DNA of 64,000 nucleotides, taken from contig RQOL01000824.1 of NCBI GenBank assembly GCA_013076295.1, positions 1,984,001 through 2,048,000 on the forward strand, written 5' to 3'. Origin of the DNA: Sanderia malayensis (Eukaryota > Cnidaria > Scyphozoa > Semaeostomeae > Pelagiidae). Of the stretch, positions 21,601 through 33,300 are shown one piece after another. Made by a program: the position numbers and the translations under genes. The notes below the pieces were generated by a model. It saw nothing but the letters and a program-made list of their open reading frames with translations. It had not been told where the DNA came from and did no database searches. How positions within the stretch are numbered: the stretch's first letter is position 1; every line of letters begins with the position of its first letter.

Positions 21601-22492
21601 AATATTACCCAAGGGAAACATCATAATTTTTTATTGCTTGTTTTGTTAACTAGAGACAGACTTTATATGAGACTTTATATTTCTTTGCCTTCTTTGATAT
21701 GTTTTGTTTCACTTGTTGCAGAGAGATTTCCGAGGAAATCCTTGCAAATGAAAAAGTAGGAAGCTTCTTCATCCGGGAGAGTACAAGTAATCCCGGTTCG
21801 TATGCAATCACGATCAAGCTACCGAAGTTTGTGAAAGATTCAGAGATTGGTAACATGTTGATTGAACGAATATCGTCTGGAGATTTCAGGATTTTCGTAA
21901 GTCGCAATGTTGTCAATACCATTTACTATTGTTTTGTTGCTTTGTTCTCTTCTTATATGCTTTATTCTGATCTCCAATGCTTATAAGAACCCTGCTTACA
22001 AAGTATTTATTTATGTTGGTTCGGGAAAATAACTTCATAAGAAAGAGAAAAATAAGAAGCTTCATGTTTTTATCAACTATAGACCTTAATCTAATGGTCA
22101 TCATGAGTGTGTATGCAAGAAGTCCATGCACTTCTTGTATACACACTGTTGACAAGAAGTGTATATGCTAAAAACCCTGCTTATAAAGTATTTATTTATA
22201 CATTCATCAATGTGTTGTGTATTTCTTAACTCAATTAATTTCCTTCAAGGGTTTAAATCGATCATTCCCATCATTACCAATGTTGGTGGCTTATTATGCC
22301 TCGTTCCAAGACGAACTTCCAGTGAAACTGAGGCTGTCCAACGAGAACCCCATGTATGACGCGCAAGATGGTGATAACAAAAATAACCATGGTGACCAAG
22401 TGGATGGTCCAGCATCAGAAGTTATCACTGATCCAGACTATAAAAGATTCTGTAGCAGTGAAGGCATCATGAGAGAATTATCGCAGGAATAA
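18620..22492 (+). CDS. SH2D5: PTB-SH2 adaptor protein, SH2D5-like
   Basis: Nine exons join to 657 aa: 18620-18685, 19185-19265, 19345-19419, 19562-19711, 19903-20052, 20322-20711, 20855-21498, 21722-21896 and 22250-22492. The frame is phase 0 throughout except after exon 7 (phase 2). Residues about 18-150 form a PTB/PID domain: CKYIGSF, GIKIYDEKER, MAHAITRIAFSTC and FAYVARS match the order of motifs in vertebrate SH2D5. Residues about 520-640 form an SH2 domain with the phosphotyrosine-binding FIRES (FLVRES motif, Arg present) and YAITIK. The long acidic linker carries paired tyrosine motifs DVIYEDI and DVVYENM. The second is a GRB2 (YxN) and PI3K (YxxM) type site, recalling the CH1 region of SHC. 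A scaffold in tyrosine-kinase signalling is therefore likely. SHC-family membership is the alternative. Exon 5 has tandem acceptors six bases apart. A donor-like AGGTAAGC lies just after the stop. Confidence 0.85.
20178..20305. repeat. ACAATAGG minisatellite in SH2D5-like intron 5
   Basis: Degenerate units of the form AACAATAGGTT-TTGT-TTTGAAC alternate with AACAATAGAATAA. The same unit occurs in the two small elements at 22669-22806 and 24158-24335, so the three loci share a repeat family. Confidence 0.65.
22107..22145. repeat. Hairpin flanked by direct repeats in SH2D5-like intron 8
   Basis: TGTGTATGCAAGAAGT and ACTTCTTGTATACACA form a near-perfect stem around CCATGC. A 25-base direct repeat (ACCCTGCTTA[CT]AAAGTATTT...) occurs at about 21988 and again at about 22173, bracketing the hairpin. 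A small insertion or a local duplication would explain it. Confidence 0.6.
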
Positions 22493-22668
22493 AGGTAAGC
22501 CATTTAATTTAGAATACAATGAATAACAATATAACAATAGAATAGAACAATAGAATGGAACAATAGAATGGAACAATAGAACAATTGGGGTAAAGCAATG
22601 GAAGTTGGTTTCTCTAACGCGAAAGTCATCGAGGACTTTGTTGCAGACAGAGAGGAGAAAGCTATTAT

Positions 22669-22806
22669 ACAGTAAAAGCTCCGGATATAAGGACACCAAT
22701 GGGTCAAGAATCTCCAGGATGATATTTTATAACAAAATAGATAAAACAATAGCCTATTGTCTTTGAAAAATAGGCTGGATGGAAAATATGCAGGTTCTTA
22801 TGTACT
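22669..22806. mobile_element. Small inverted-repeat element (MITE-like), copy 1
   Basis: It starts TACAGTAAAAGCTCCGGATA and ends with the loosely complementary GCAGGTTCTTATGTA. The interior contains CACCAATGGGTCAAGAATCTCCAGGAT followed by ACAATAGCCTATTGTCTTTG units. The element at 24158-24335 has the same order of parts. No coding capacity. Confidence 0.5.
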
Positions 22807-23621
22807 TCATGTTGAACTGACCAAACAATGAGACTGCTGAAGATGTTGAGGGTGCAGTCTATTTATCAGTCTGTCTGTCTCGGCCTTTATTTTTATCAGG
22901 AAATATAATTTAAGCGGGCTTTATCAATTAGAGGATAAAACATTTATTTAATCAAGGAACGGATAACTTGAACTAGGTAAATTAGACAAAAACCTGCATT
23001 GCGTACCCAGTAAACGGCCATGAAGCAGATCCAAAAATTAAAGGACCATTCAGACAAAGAACCAAATTAGGCGATGGATCGGCACCATTATTGGCCATGT
23101 GGCATTAATAGACCACAAAAAATTAATACATTTTTATTTTTCTTATTTTTTTCTTCATTGAATTGTGGATATAGATTTGACGTCATCACTGCTTAAAGTG
23201 GTGACACTAAATTAAAAGTAATAATAATGATAGTAATAATGCTATTAGTATTAATGAATTATATTATTTTGAGTTTAGCTTTTCAATTGATATGCAGACA
23301 GACATTACGTAACTTTATATTAAAAATATTATACACACTACAAAGTTTAAAAACCCATGTAAAATAATACTGTATCGTGAAATTTGATTTATTCGTACAA
23401 CTAGAGAAAAAACAGAGTTAAATTACTGGTTCACCCCGTCTGAGTATCATTAGGAGGAGGCGATGAATAAGAGAAAAACATGTTTCCAGGGGGTAGTGTA
23501 CCTCATTAGCTTTAAAAATAATAACTCGCAGTAACAAATTGCACTTTCTCCTCATGCAAGCTCAACATTGACTGTTTTGAATAGATAAAAATTTTTCACA
23601 AATTTTATAAAAGTCATGTAT

Positions 23622-24063
23622 ATTTGTCGTGAAATTTAGTTGCTCCATTCATTCCATAATTTTGCTTCTCCTAATTAACCCCACACCTGACACCAAATGT
23701 AGGAATTTGGTCCGAATTTGGTCCGTATTCCCACCAAGCTACGTGAACCACCTCTCCGAACTTTCCTTGCCATTTGATCTTGCTTTAACGTGCAGAGAAC
23801 ACGGAGCCAGAGAGAGAAACGATGTTGTGTTTGCTCTGTATTTGATGTAGACTGACTGACTGACTATTTAGAATTACATTAATTTATATACATTAGTTGA
23901 AGTTGACAATATGCAGGCTTTACGTACATTAAAATAAATAACAGGAAGGGCTAGGTTGGGATAGAATGCAAGGGTGTTATTATCCAGGTGACGTAAAGGT
24001 GTGAGATTAATTAGGAGAAGCAAAATTATGGAATGAATGGAGCAACTAAATTTCACGACATAT
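23622..24063. mobile_element. Foldback element with about 65-bp inverted arms
   Basis: The arm at 23622-23688 and its complement at 23998-24063 agree over about 60 bases, including 55 identical ones centred on TTGCTCCATTCATTCCATAA. About 310 bases of unrelated sequence with a GACTGACTGACTGACT run separate them. No transposase frame is seen. It is most likely a non-autonomous DNA transposon or the product of an inverted duplication. Confidence 0.8.
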
Positions 24064-24157
24064 TCATGTATAGTCATTCATAAAGGTTGTAATATACTTG
24101 TCTGCAAATCGGTGTAGTTGAAAACCCTTCCATTCTTATTCATTAAATCGCCGAATG

Positions 24158-24335
24158 CAAAAACCAGCATATAAGAGCGCCGATGAGTTAAGAACCTCCA
24201 GGATAATATTTCTGCTTTAAACAATAGAACAAACAATATCCTATTGTCTTCGAACAATACAAGGAACATTAGCCTATTGTCTTTGAACAATAGGCTGGAT
24301 GCAAAATGTCCAGGTTCTTATATGAGGGTTTTTAA
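24158..24335. mobile_element. Small inverted-repeat element (MITE-like), copy 2
   Basis: It has the same layout as 22669-22806. It starts TGCAAAAACCAGCATATAAG, followed by GCCGATGAGTTAAGAACCTCCAGGAT, then ACAATAG/CCTATTGTCTTTGAAC units, and ends CCAGGTTCTTATATGAGGG. The two ends are loosely complementary (CATATAAGA / TCTTATATG). Confidence 0.55.
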
Positions 24336-24394
24336 TGTATCCTTGTGACAGCATCGAAATGACGTCACGATAAAGAGGCCTGGACTCCATTAGT

Positions 24395-27300
24395 TCATAG
24401 GATTCGCGGTTTTTTATTGGCTGTTTCATCGTCACTATCGCTTTCTTCTTCGGTTTCTTGAAACACAGCTTTTGGTTGAGTCCTGGTGAACAAGATATGC
24501 GAGTTCAGTGTGTTATCCCCCGTAAAAATACTCTTTCGTACATCATGTAACCGACAAAGCAGAGGAAATCAGGGTGGCGTGTGTTGTACTTACTTTTTAT
24601 ACGCCGGGGTGACATAATGAGGCCTTTCTTCTGCTGCCTGTTTTTGAAAAGAGATAAAACATAAAACAAGGCTCGACCCCCTGGTAATGTATTCTATTGT
24701 GATTGACAATTGGGCATGTCAGGGGGTTACAGTGTAAGATGAATTTGTTATTACCTTGGCGTGTTTGAGAATGGCTTCTCTGGGGTTTGAGTCGTCATAT
24801 TTTTGCAGGGCAATCTGTTTGATGATGAATCCTGATAAACTTGTGCCTTGTCGTATTCTACCACCGGAACCTAGAGGGAAACGTGAAATTGAGAATTGCA
24901 GGTGTTTGCCCATATAGAAACATTGGAACAAGAACAATATCAAAGCAGTGTGGAGATAACGAAGGAAGATAGTAATCAAGAAGATACACGAATAGCTACA
25001 CGAAGAAGATCGATAAAGATATAATAGGAGATTAGCAAAGAAGATACGAGATTACCAAAGGAGCTTAACGAAGAAGAAGTCAAGTTAGCAAATAGATAGG
25101 AGATTAACAAAGAAGATGCAAGATTAGCAAAGAAGATGTAAACTTAGCAAATAGATAGGAGATTAGCAAAGAAGATACGAGCTCAATAAAGACACAATAG
25201 GAGATTAGCAAAGAAGATACAAGATTGGCAAAGAAGATGTAAACTTAGCAAATAGATAGGAGATTAGCAAAGAAGATACGAGCTCGATAAAGACACAATA
25301 GGAGATTAGCAAAGAAGATGCAAGATTGGCAAAGAAGATGTAAACTTAGCAAATAGATAGGAGATTAGCAAAGACGAGCTCATAGGAGATACGAGCTCAA
25401 TAAAGACACAATAGGAGATTAGCAAGGAAGATACAAGACTAGCGAAGAAGAAGTAAAATTAGCAAATAGATAGAAGATTAACAAAGAAGATAGGAGCTTA
25501 GTAAAGACGATGCAAACTTAGCAAAGAAGACGCAAACTTAGAGAATAGATAGAAGATTGGCAAAGAAGATAGAAGCTTAGCGAAGAAGGTACGAGCTTGG
25601 CAAGGAGGATAACAAATATCAAAGATAAGACTTTGGTAAAGAGGACAGGAGCTTGGAAAATCACAGAAGTTGACAGCAGAGAAGAAAATATGAATCTTAC
25701 CAGGGCCAGTAACAGGTGGATCTGGTTTTTTCGATAAAACAGGATCTTTTCTCAAGTCCTGCTTCACTCTTTTCATGCTCTTGGCTCGTGGCTCCTTGTA
25801 CATCTTCAGAGCATGAGCTACAGAATAAGAGAAATAACCATGGATATTAAAAATCGATTGAAGATCAATCATTGGTGGTTATTAATTGAGAATCAGTGAT
25901 CAATTATTAATTATTAGTAAATGATTATCGATCAATGATTGATGATTAATTATTAGTGGATGATGATTATCGATCAATGATTGATGATTAATTATTAGTG
26001 GATAATGATTATCGATCAATGATTGATGATTAATTATTAGTGGATGATGATTATCGATCAATGATTGAGAACCAGTGATCGATTATTAATTATTAGTGAA
26101 TGATGAGTAACGATCAACGATTGATTATTAATTATTAGTGGATGATGATTATCGATCAACGATTTATGATTAATTATTAGTGGATGATGATTATCGATCA
26201 ATGATTGAGAACCAGTGATCGATTATTAATTATTAGTGAATGATGAGTAACGATCAACGATTTATGATTAATTATTAGTGGATAATGATTATCGATCAAT
26301 GATTGATGATTAGTGATCAATGATTGATGATTAGTGATCAATGATTAATGATTAATTATTAGTGGATAATGATTATCGATCAATGATTGAGAACCAGTGA
26401 TCAATTATTAGTGAATGATGAGTAATGATCAATGATTGATGATTAATTATTAGTGGATGATGATTATCGATCAATGATTGATGATTAGTGATCAATGATT
26501 GATGATTAGTGATCAATGATTAATGATTTAGAATCAATGATTCATGATCCTTACGTGTTATAATCTGCTGTTGGATCAACTTTTCTCCTGGATCGATTCG
26601 TTTCTTTTTTTGTTTCCCAATGCATAACGTTGCTCCACTATCAAGAAGGAGATAACCATCATTCATGTTACCCCCGTGAAATAAAGTAGGTTATCAAATA
26701 TTTGATTGAGCCTAACAGAAAAAAACGGGGGTCTTACCTTTTGCTTTTGTTTGGGTCGAATAATATTTTGATTTCACCATTCGAGCATCCTGTGACAATT
26801 TGGTTGAGTCTCGGGTGCCATAAACAACTGACTACATTCTAGAGAGATCGATGAAAACATAAGGTTATTATATGATCAATTAACTTATGTTGCAATGATT
26901 AAGATTATTTGATTATGATTAATACCGTGTTTTCAAATGGAATTTCGTGCAATTTCTTGAAGGTTGTTCGCTCTAGGAATACAAGTGAGCCATTGCCCTA
27001 AGAGGTGGACACAAAAATCATAATATTATATAAATTATGAGGAATAATACAACAATGATAGAATGAAGAAAAAATTGAGCTGTAAGTCTTCAATTTCACA
27101 TGCGAATTTTCATTAAATGTATTGTCCTCCCAAGTCAAAAGATGATTGGGTAATATTGGAAAACGTAGCTATTAGGAGACTGGATTTATTACTGTATTAT
27201 TGATATCGTGTACCTGTCCTTTATGTGCAGATGTACCAGTGAGAACCATTGCATCGTTTGGACTGAAAACACATTTTGTTCTGGAGAGAAATAGGAAACC

Positions 27301-30300
27301 GAATTAATTATGGAAATTGAATAAAATATGCTCAAATTTCAATTAAAAATCAAGATAAATTGAAGTAGTGTAAAAGAAATAATAAGTGTTTTTTAATAAT
27401 ATACTTACACATCATAATATGTAAGTAAATTTGTCGCCACATTAACTGGTTTTTTAAAGTTTCTGAAATCCCAAAGCTTCACTGTATCGTCACCTGGAAA
27501 GTGAAATTGAAATTGGTAATTTTATGACCATGAGCCATGAGCCTGGGTACGAGTGTCGCAAGGTGCTTGGCGCGAAGACCGCTAACTGTGTCCACGCCAT
27601 CCATTTATGAATCAAATTTTGTTCATGGAATTAATTTCACAGCAACTGGAAGTGATTTTACAGGCCCTGAAGATGTTTATATTATGGCCAGTCTTATTTG
27701 CAAAAGGTAAAGAGACTTTGCATTGTTTTGAACATTAATTTGTTAAATAATTAAATTAAATAATTAAGTTAAATAACATTGTGTTGTTGTTTGAAATTTG
27801 CTGCTTAGAAATTAAAGCAAGACTTCGTGTGGCTCGAAGATGAAATTCGATTATTTTGCACAAAAATTCGAGCTCACGGCAAGACATTTAAAAATGGCTT
27901 TTACTTAAAAAAATACTTAAAAAATTACTCTATTTAGAATGTAATATGCAAACACGACAGCAAAGGTTTTCCAGAACATAAACTATCGCTTTTTCCACTC
28001 GGTTTAATGAATAATACAAACCTCCACGTGATGCAAACTCTAAGCCATCATATGCAAATGTCAGGCATGAAGTACTGGTTCCATTACCATGTGCTTGTCT
28101 ATTGCAAAATGCAGTATGCACCTAGAGATGAAAAATAATTTATTTAAAGCAATTATACTATATTTAGGATCCGTGTTACAAGCAGTTACTCATGAATATG
28201 AACATGAATATTAATCAGGTTTTTCCAAATTAGCTGGGGCTTAAAATTGGGGTTTAAACTTACAAATGGTTTCCTCGTATCCCAAGCCTGTATCGAACCG
28301 TCCTAGAAATATAATTAGAATATTCTATACATAGCCAATTATTAAGGTAGAGAAGTAAAGACGAAAAGAGCTGGAAATAGAAGAAAGAAATGAGATTAGA
28401 AGTTAAAAACTTTTGATAGGATCTTAGGGTAGATTGTAGAAGACGGTACGAGCATAAAAATTAGAAATTTATTTAAATGATGGATAAATATGAATTTTAT
28501 AAACCTGACCAGCTGCAACAATAATTTTGCCATCGTTGTTGAAGGTACAGGTCGTTGCTGGAGTCTTCTTTCCTGAAATAAATCGTGACATTGAAAACAA
28601 ATTAGTAATTAATTAAAAAGTGAAACAATATTACCTCTGGGGCTTATAAAGAATTATAAATAAAGTAGCAAGGGAGATGAAGGCGTCTTGTGTAAAGTCC
28701 ACAGATTCATGGAATTATGCATAGAGGCAGGATAAAAGCAATGGTATATACTAAAAATTATAAAGAACGGTATAAACAGAATAATGCTTAAGATTTTAGG
28801 AAGATATATTACCTTGCTGAGTTTTAGTTTTTATTACAGTTTTGTTTCTTCTTACGTCATTGATATCCCATAGCCTAACCGTCCTATAGAAAGAATAAAG
28901 AAAGAATAAAGGTTATACAGAGTAAAATCCCGATAACTTGAACCCCCAATAAGTTTATTTTCCTCTTGAAAACTTGATAGTACTTTGTAATTATGGATAA
29001 CTGAAATATTCGTGAACTTGAAGGTTCGAGTTATCTGTATTTTGCTGTATGGCGTTTAAATAGCAAGGATTATTGATGTCACGTCAACCAAAGCTAAATA
29101 GTAGAAGGGATAAGATGTGTAGGCATATTGATATTGGGAAAGGAATCTTATAATATGTATCAACAAGTATTATGTAATTGATAGCAAACTCAATGTCAAC
29201 TAACCCATCGTCTGCGCATGTCATAAAATAATTTGCATCTTTAGGATCCCAGCATGCACCATTCAACATCGACACGTGACCCTATTAGGTAAAAATAAAA
29301 GGAATGTCATAAAGAGGGTAAAATTCGATATTTGAGTTTTACTACTGACGTTTCGATATTCGATATATGTCGGTTATCTTGGGGAATCGGGGACTTATTT
29401 GAACTCGCTAGTATCAAACGAGAAGCATTTTAATGGTAACACAGTAAAATCCCGATAATTTAAACCCATGACAACTAGAACCTTGGATAACTCGAACCAA
29501 TTGGTCTTCCACTCGAAAATTTTGCTCCTACTTTTGAACCATCGAAATATATATCAATAGTAAGTTGTCGGAATATATTGTTGTATTCACAAAACATAAA
29601 GTTTGAATGGTAGTATAAGAAGGCAAACAGACGCGTGGAAAATAAAATGCAAATGCATACTTTAAGAGCGGGATAGAAAATATCTCATGCGGATAGAGAA
29701 CGCGTTTTTCAAGATATTTGACTAAAACTGCCGTGGTTTTGGGATGTGAATGGTGGAAGCAAGACAGATGAAATGGCTTAAAATGTAATTAAAAACATAA
29801 TAATCCGACCAGAATGGCGCCTACTGCACAGTTCAACATGCACTAAAATACACCCAGCTTGATTATCTGCCATTCACCACAACTGTGCATAAAGAGAATG
29901 CGATGTTTGTACTATGATCTAGCGCCTATTCTAATTGCAATGGTGCTTGAAAATAACTGTGAAACAGGAGACTAGTGGGCAAGCAACTTGCTTGTTTGAG
30001 AGAGATAAGCTCTTAGTTTTCCTTATTCTTACGAGAAAGTAGCTCTGTCTGTCTGATGTGGTTCAGGAAAATCGACAAATGCGTGAAAGAATACACGTTT
30101 TTAATTCTAAGAAAGTTATTAGTTTCTTGGCAATTTTCTAATTTCAGCACTAAAACATTCCAAGGGCTTTCTTAGCAAAAAATGAAATTCACTTTACCCA
30201 ACATTTGCATTAATGAAGGTGCAATGCTATGACATGAACCAAATTTTTAATATTATATGTTGATAAATAATATATTATAGTCACTGAAAACATTTGGTAT

Positions 30301-33300
30301 TTCATGTTTGCACTGCAATTTCTCCTTGAAATTTTAAATATCTAAACTTTTCAATTATCATAAGCTTCATTTTCTAACGATTTGAAGAGCTGCTTTCTTA
30401 TAAAGCACTTTCTTGTAAAAAGTACGTGTTTATGTGAATCTAGCGTTACTGACTCATCAAAGTGCATACAAGTCAACAACCGCCTCACCTTGGTATTTTT
30501 CATGTCAACAATATACTGATCACCCTTCTTGCATTCATAAACCTCATGTCCATCACGGTCGAAAACTTTCGCCTGGAAAACAACGAGAAATATTCATTGC
30601 TAGCCCCCTTATTACACACCATTCCGGAACGAGTTTTAATAAGCCACATAAACATTTCCAGGGGGGTTAAACTATCAATACCTATTGCATACAGAGTACA
30701 CAACTTTTACAATTTCTTAACTGAGCCATTTTTTGCTTTGTTTTGTCCTTATGATGCTGGAACCTGGCCTTATTCTAACCCTAATCTAACCCTAACCCTA
30801 ACCCTATTCTCGAACTTCTAAGATCTCGAGTGTCAATATTCCTATAAAAATCTGTAACTGCTGGGTGACGTTGTAGCTACTAGGTGGAACGTTACAAAAA
30901 CTACTTGATTTGGTAACGGTTTTTCCTATTTCATTACTTGATAACGAGTCGTTATTTTAAGCAATTTACATTTAAAATTTGTTCATCTTTTATTACAAAG
31001 CATCATCTACACGTGCAATCTTTGATTTCTGTTAAGTACTAGACCCATTGTGGAAATCCATCACTTCACAGTATTATGCATAAACGAGGTAGAACTGGCT
31101 TTTGAAGGGGCCGTTAATCAAGTGGAATGAATTTCACAAATACCTGAGCATTTCCGGCTGCAATAAGGAGCATATCTCCTTTATTGCTGTAACGTATTGT
31201 CCTAATTCCGTGGCTCTCCATGGGGGTAAGCGAACGAAACGGTCGAAGGTGAAGATCCATCGTGTTAAAGTCCCAGAATTTCATCTAAAACAAGAGAGCC
31301 CACTACTTTGAGCAATTAATGTCTAGAAATAGCAATAAAGTCTGCATATATGTATTGAAGAAGTTCTAAGTTAGATTGAAGAAGAATTGTATTGAAGAAG
31401 TTCTAAGTTAGGACACATCTGGGTGTAAACAAAGCAGGATAATGCATGTAGAACACATTTTGATGTGAAATTGGATTGCAAATAAACTAAACAGGTTTCC
31501 CAATGTTCAGTTATTTGCAGTGATGAAATATTCAAAATTGAAAAGCTCCTTATATTCTCATTAGAAGCAATAGTTCTTTAAATGTTTGGCCATCTACATG
31601 TAGCTTCCTTATAAAGTGGTTCCTTGAGTCTTGAGTGCCACTTTAATTAACTATACATAGGGCGAACAATGAAAAATATAACCTCGTAATCGTATCCAGC
31701 AGTTACTAGCCTCGCTCCTGATGGATCCAAGGTCATCGCAGAAATCTAAAAGGAGGCAAACATTCGTGATTGATATTTTAACAAGAAACACAAATCTAAC
31801 AAATATTTAACAATCATCAAAGAAGATAAAGCATTATCAAAACAAACATTGCAAAAATTCTCGCTATTTCTGCTCGTACAGTCAAATCTCGCTATCTCGA
31901 ACTCGGTTATCTCGAACAACTCGCTATTTCCTTTTCCCTTCGTTTTCTAGTTCGGTGAATTTAGTCCGGAGTCGAACAAATTTTCATTTCCCTTGCGAGT
32001 TCGAGATAGCAACAGTCGACTGTATTAACATGGCATTGAGAGAAAAACGCAACATTTTAAACGGTGATCACATGATTCCCAGCAAGAAATGCGTGAAATA
32101 AAATAAATAAAATGCAAAGCAATAAGCATTCATTCACACATGCGTTTTGGAAATATAAAAACATTATAACAAATAATAAGCAATTTTATACATACATATT
32201 TACAGTTGAACCTCGATAAGTCGACTACTGCTTAAATGGAACTCGCCGGATCTCGATCATTTTTGTATTTCCCTTGGTTCTGTATGCTTTATATGTAAAC
32301 CTTGATAAGTCGAAACAGTTTTTTCTTGCCCTTGGGAGCTCGACTTATCGAGGTTCAACTGTATGTACACATATATGTTAGTTCTCGAATAGTAATAGGT
32401 AAATAAGTAATAGTATAATTATTGTTGAAAAACGAATTTCTTCTGCAATAAAATTAGTTTATCATGTAATGAACAGCAGTGTTTATGAGTTTGACGTTAA
32501 GAGAGACACCTCTCTCATCATCAAACAAAATCACCGAATAGACAAATATAAACATATATAGACAAATATAATCATTCTAATGATAGAAATTTGTTTTTCA
32601 GCAATAATTGTATCTAATTATATTCTCATATATATATGTGAATGACATACCGTCTTTTTTCCATGCTCTAGTGTGACTTCGTGGCTTTGGGGAATCTTGG
32701 ATAGTGGACCCTTAAACAAATGAAACTGGAATTACCAGAGTGCAAAACACAGAATCACAGAGAAAGACAGATTTCTGTAAGTGTTAATCTTCAGCCAGTT
32801 CACAAAAAATTTCCTTTGTTATCTTAAAACCTTTAAGATTACATCTCCTCTCCGCAATAAAAGGAGAAATTTAAGAGTATTGACAACATACTTCATCATC
32901 GTCATCACCACTTTCTTCATCGCTACCTTCTGAGTCAGTCTGTTGATAATTGCTGGCTTTCTCTTTATCTTTGTTATCCTGTGTAAAACATAATTCATAA
33001 CTTACAATTATACATAAGATTGAAACAAAACATTGAGTGAAGCTAAAGTAAAATGCTAGTATAAGCATCATATATGCCAACTGCTAAATTAAAATACAAA
33101 AAAGTACCATTGTTTTATGAAAGAAGAATTGTTATTAGAAAAGAGGCTGTGTCAGATTTTGCAGTTTATTGTTCAGAGATGATAAAATACTGTTTTACGA
33201 CAGGGCAACTCAAAAATGACAAATGGCAAAAATTAAATTGTTTACAACACCTTGTCATCAGGTAGTAAATCATTTGTAATACTTGTAGTTGGCATGGGAC

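Larger units (their letters stand above)
22493..24394. other. Convergent intergenic region filled with small repeats
   Basis: This lies between the 3' ends of the SH2D5-like gene (plus) and WDR70 (minus). No coding frame with recognisable content was found. It holds an (ACAATAGAAT)n tract at about 22525-22583 and three inverted-repeat elements listed separately (22669-22806, 23622-24063 and 24158-24335). Confidence 0.55.

Noticed and set aside
24985..26535. CRISPR-like array
   Set aside because: Units are contiguous and degenerate, with no unique spacers, inside introns of a eukaryotic gene. They are ordinary minisatellites.
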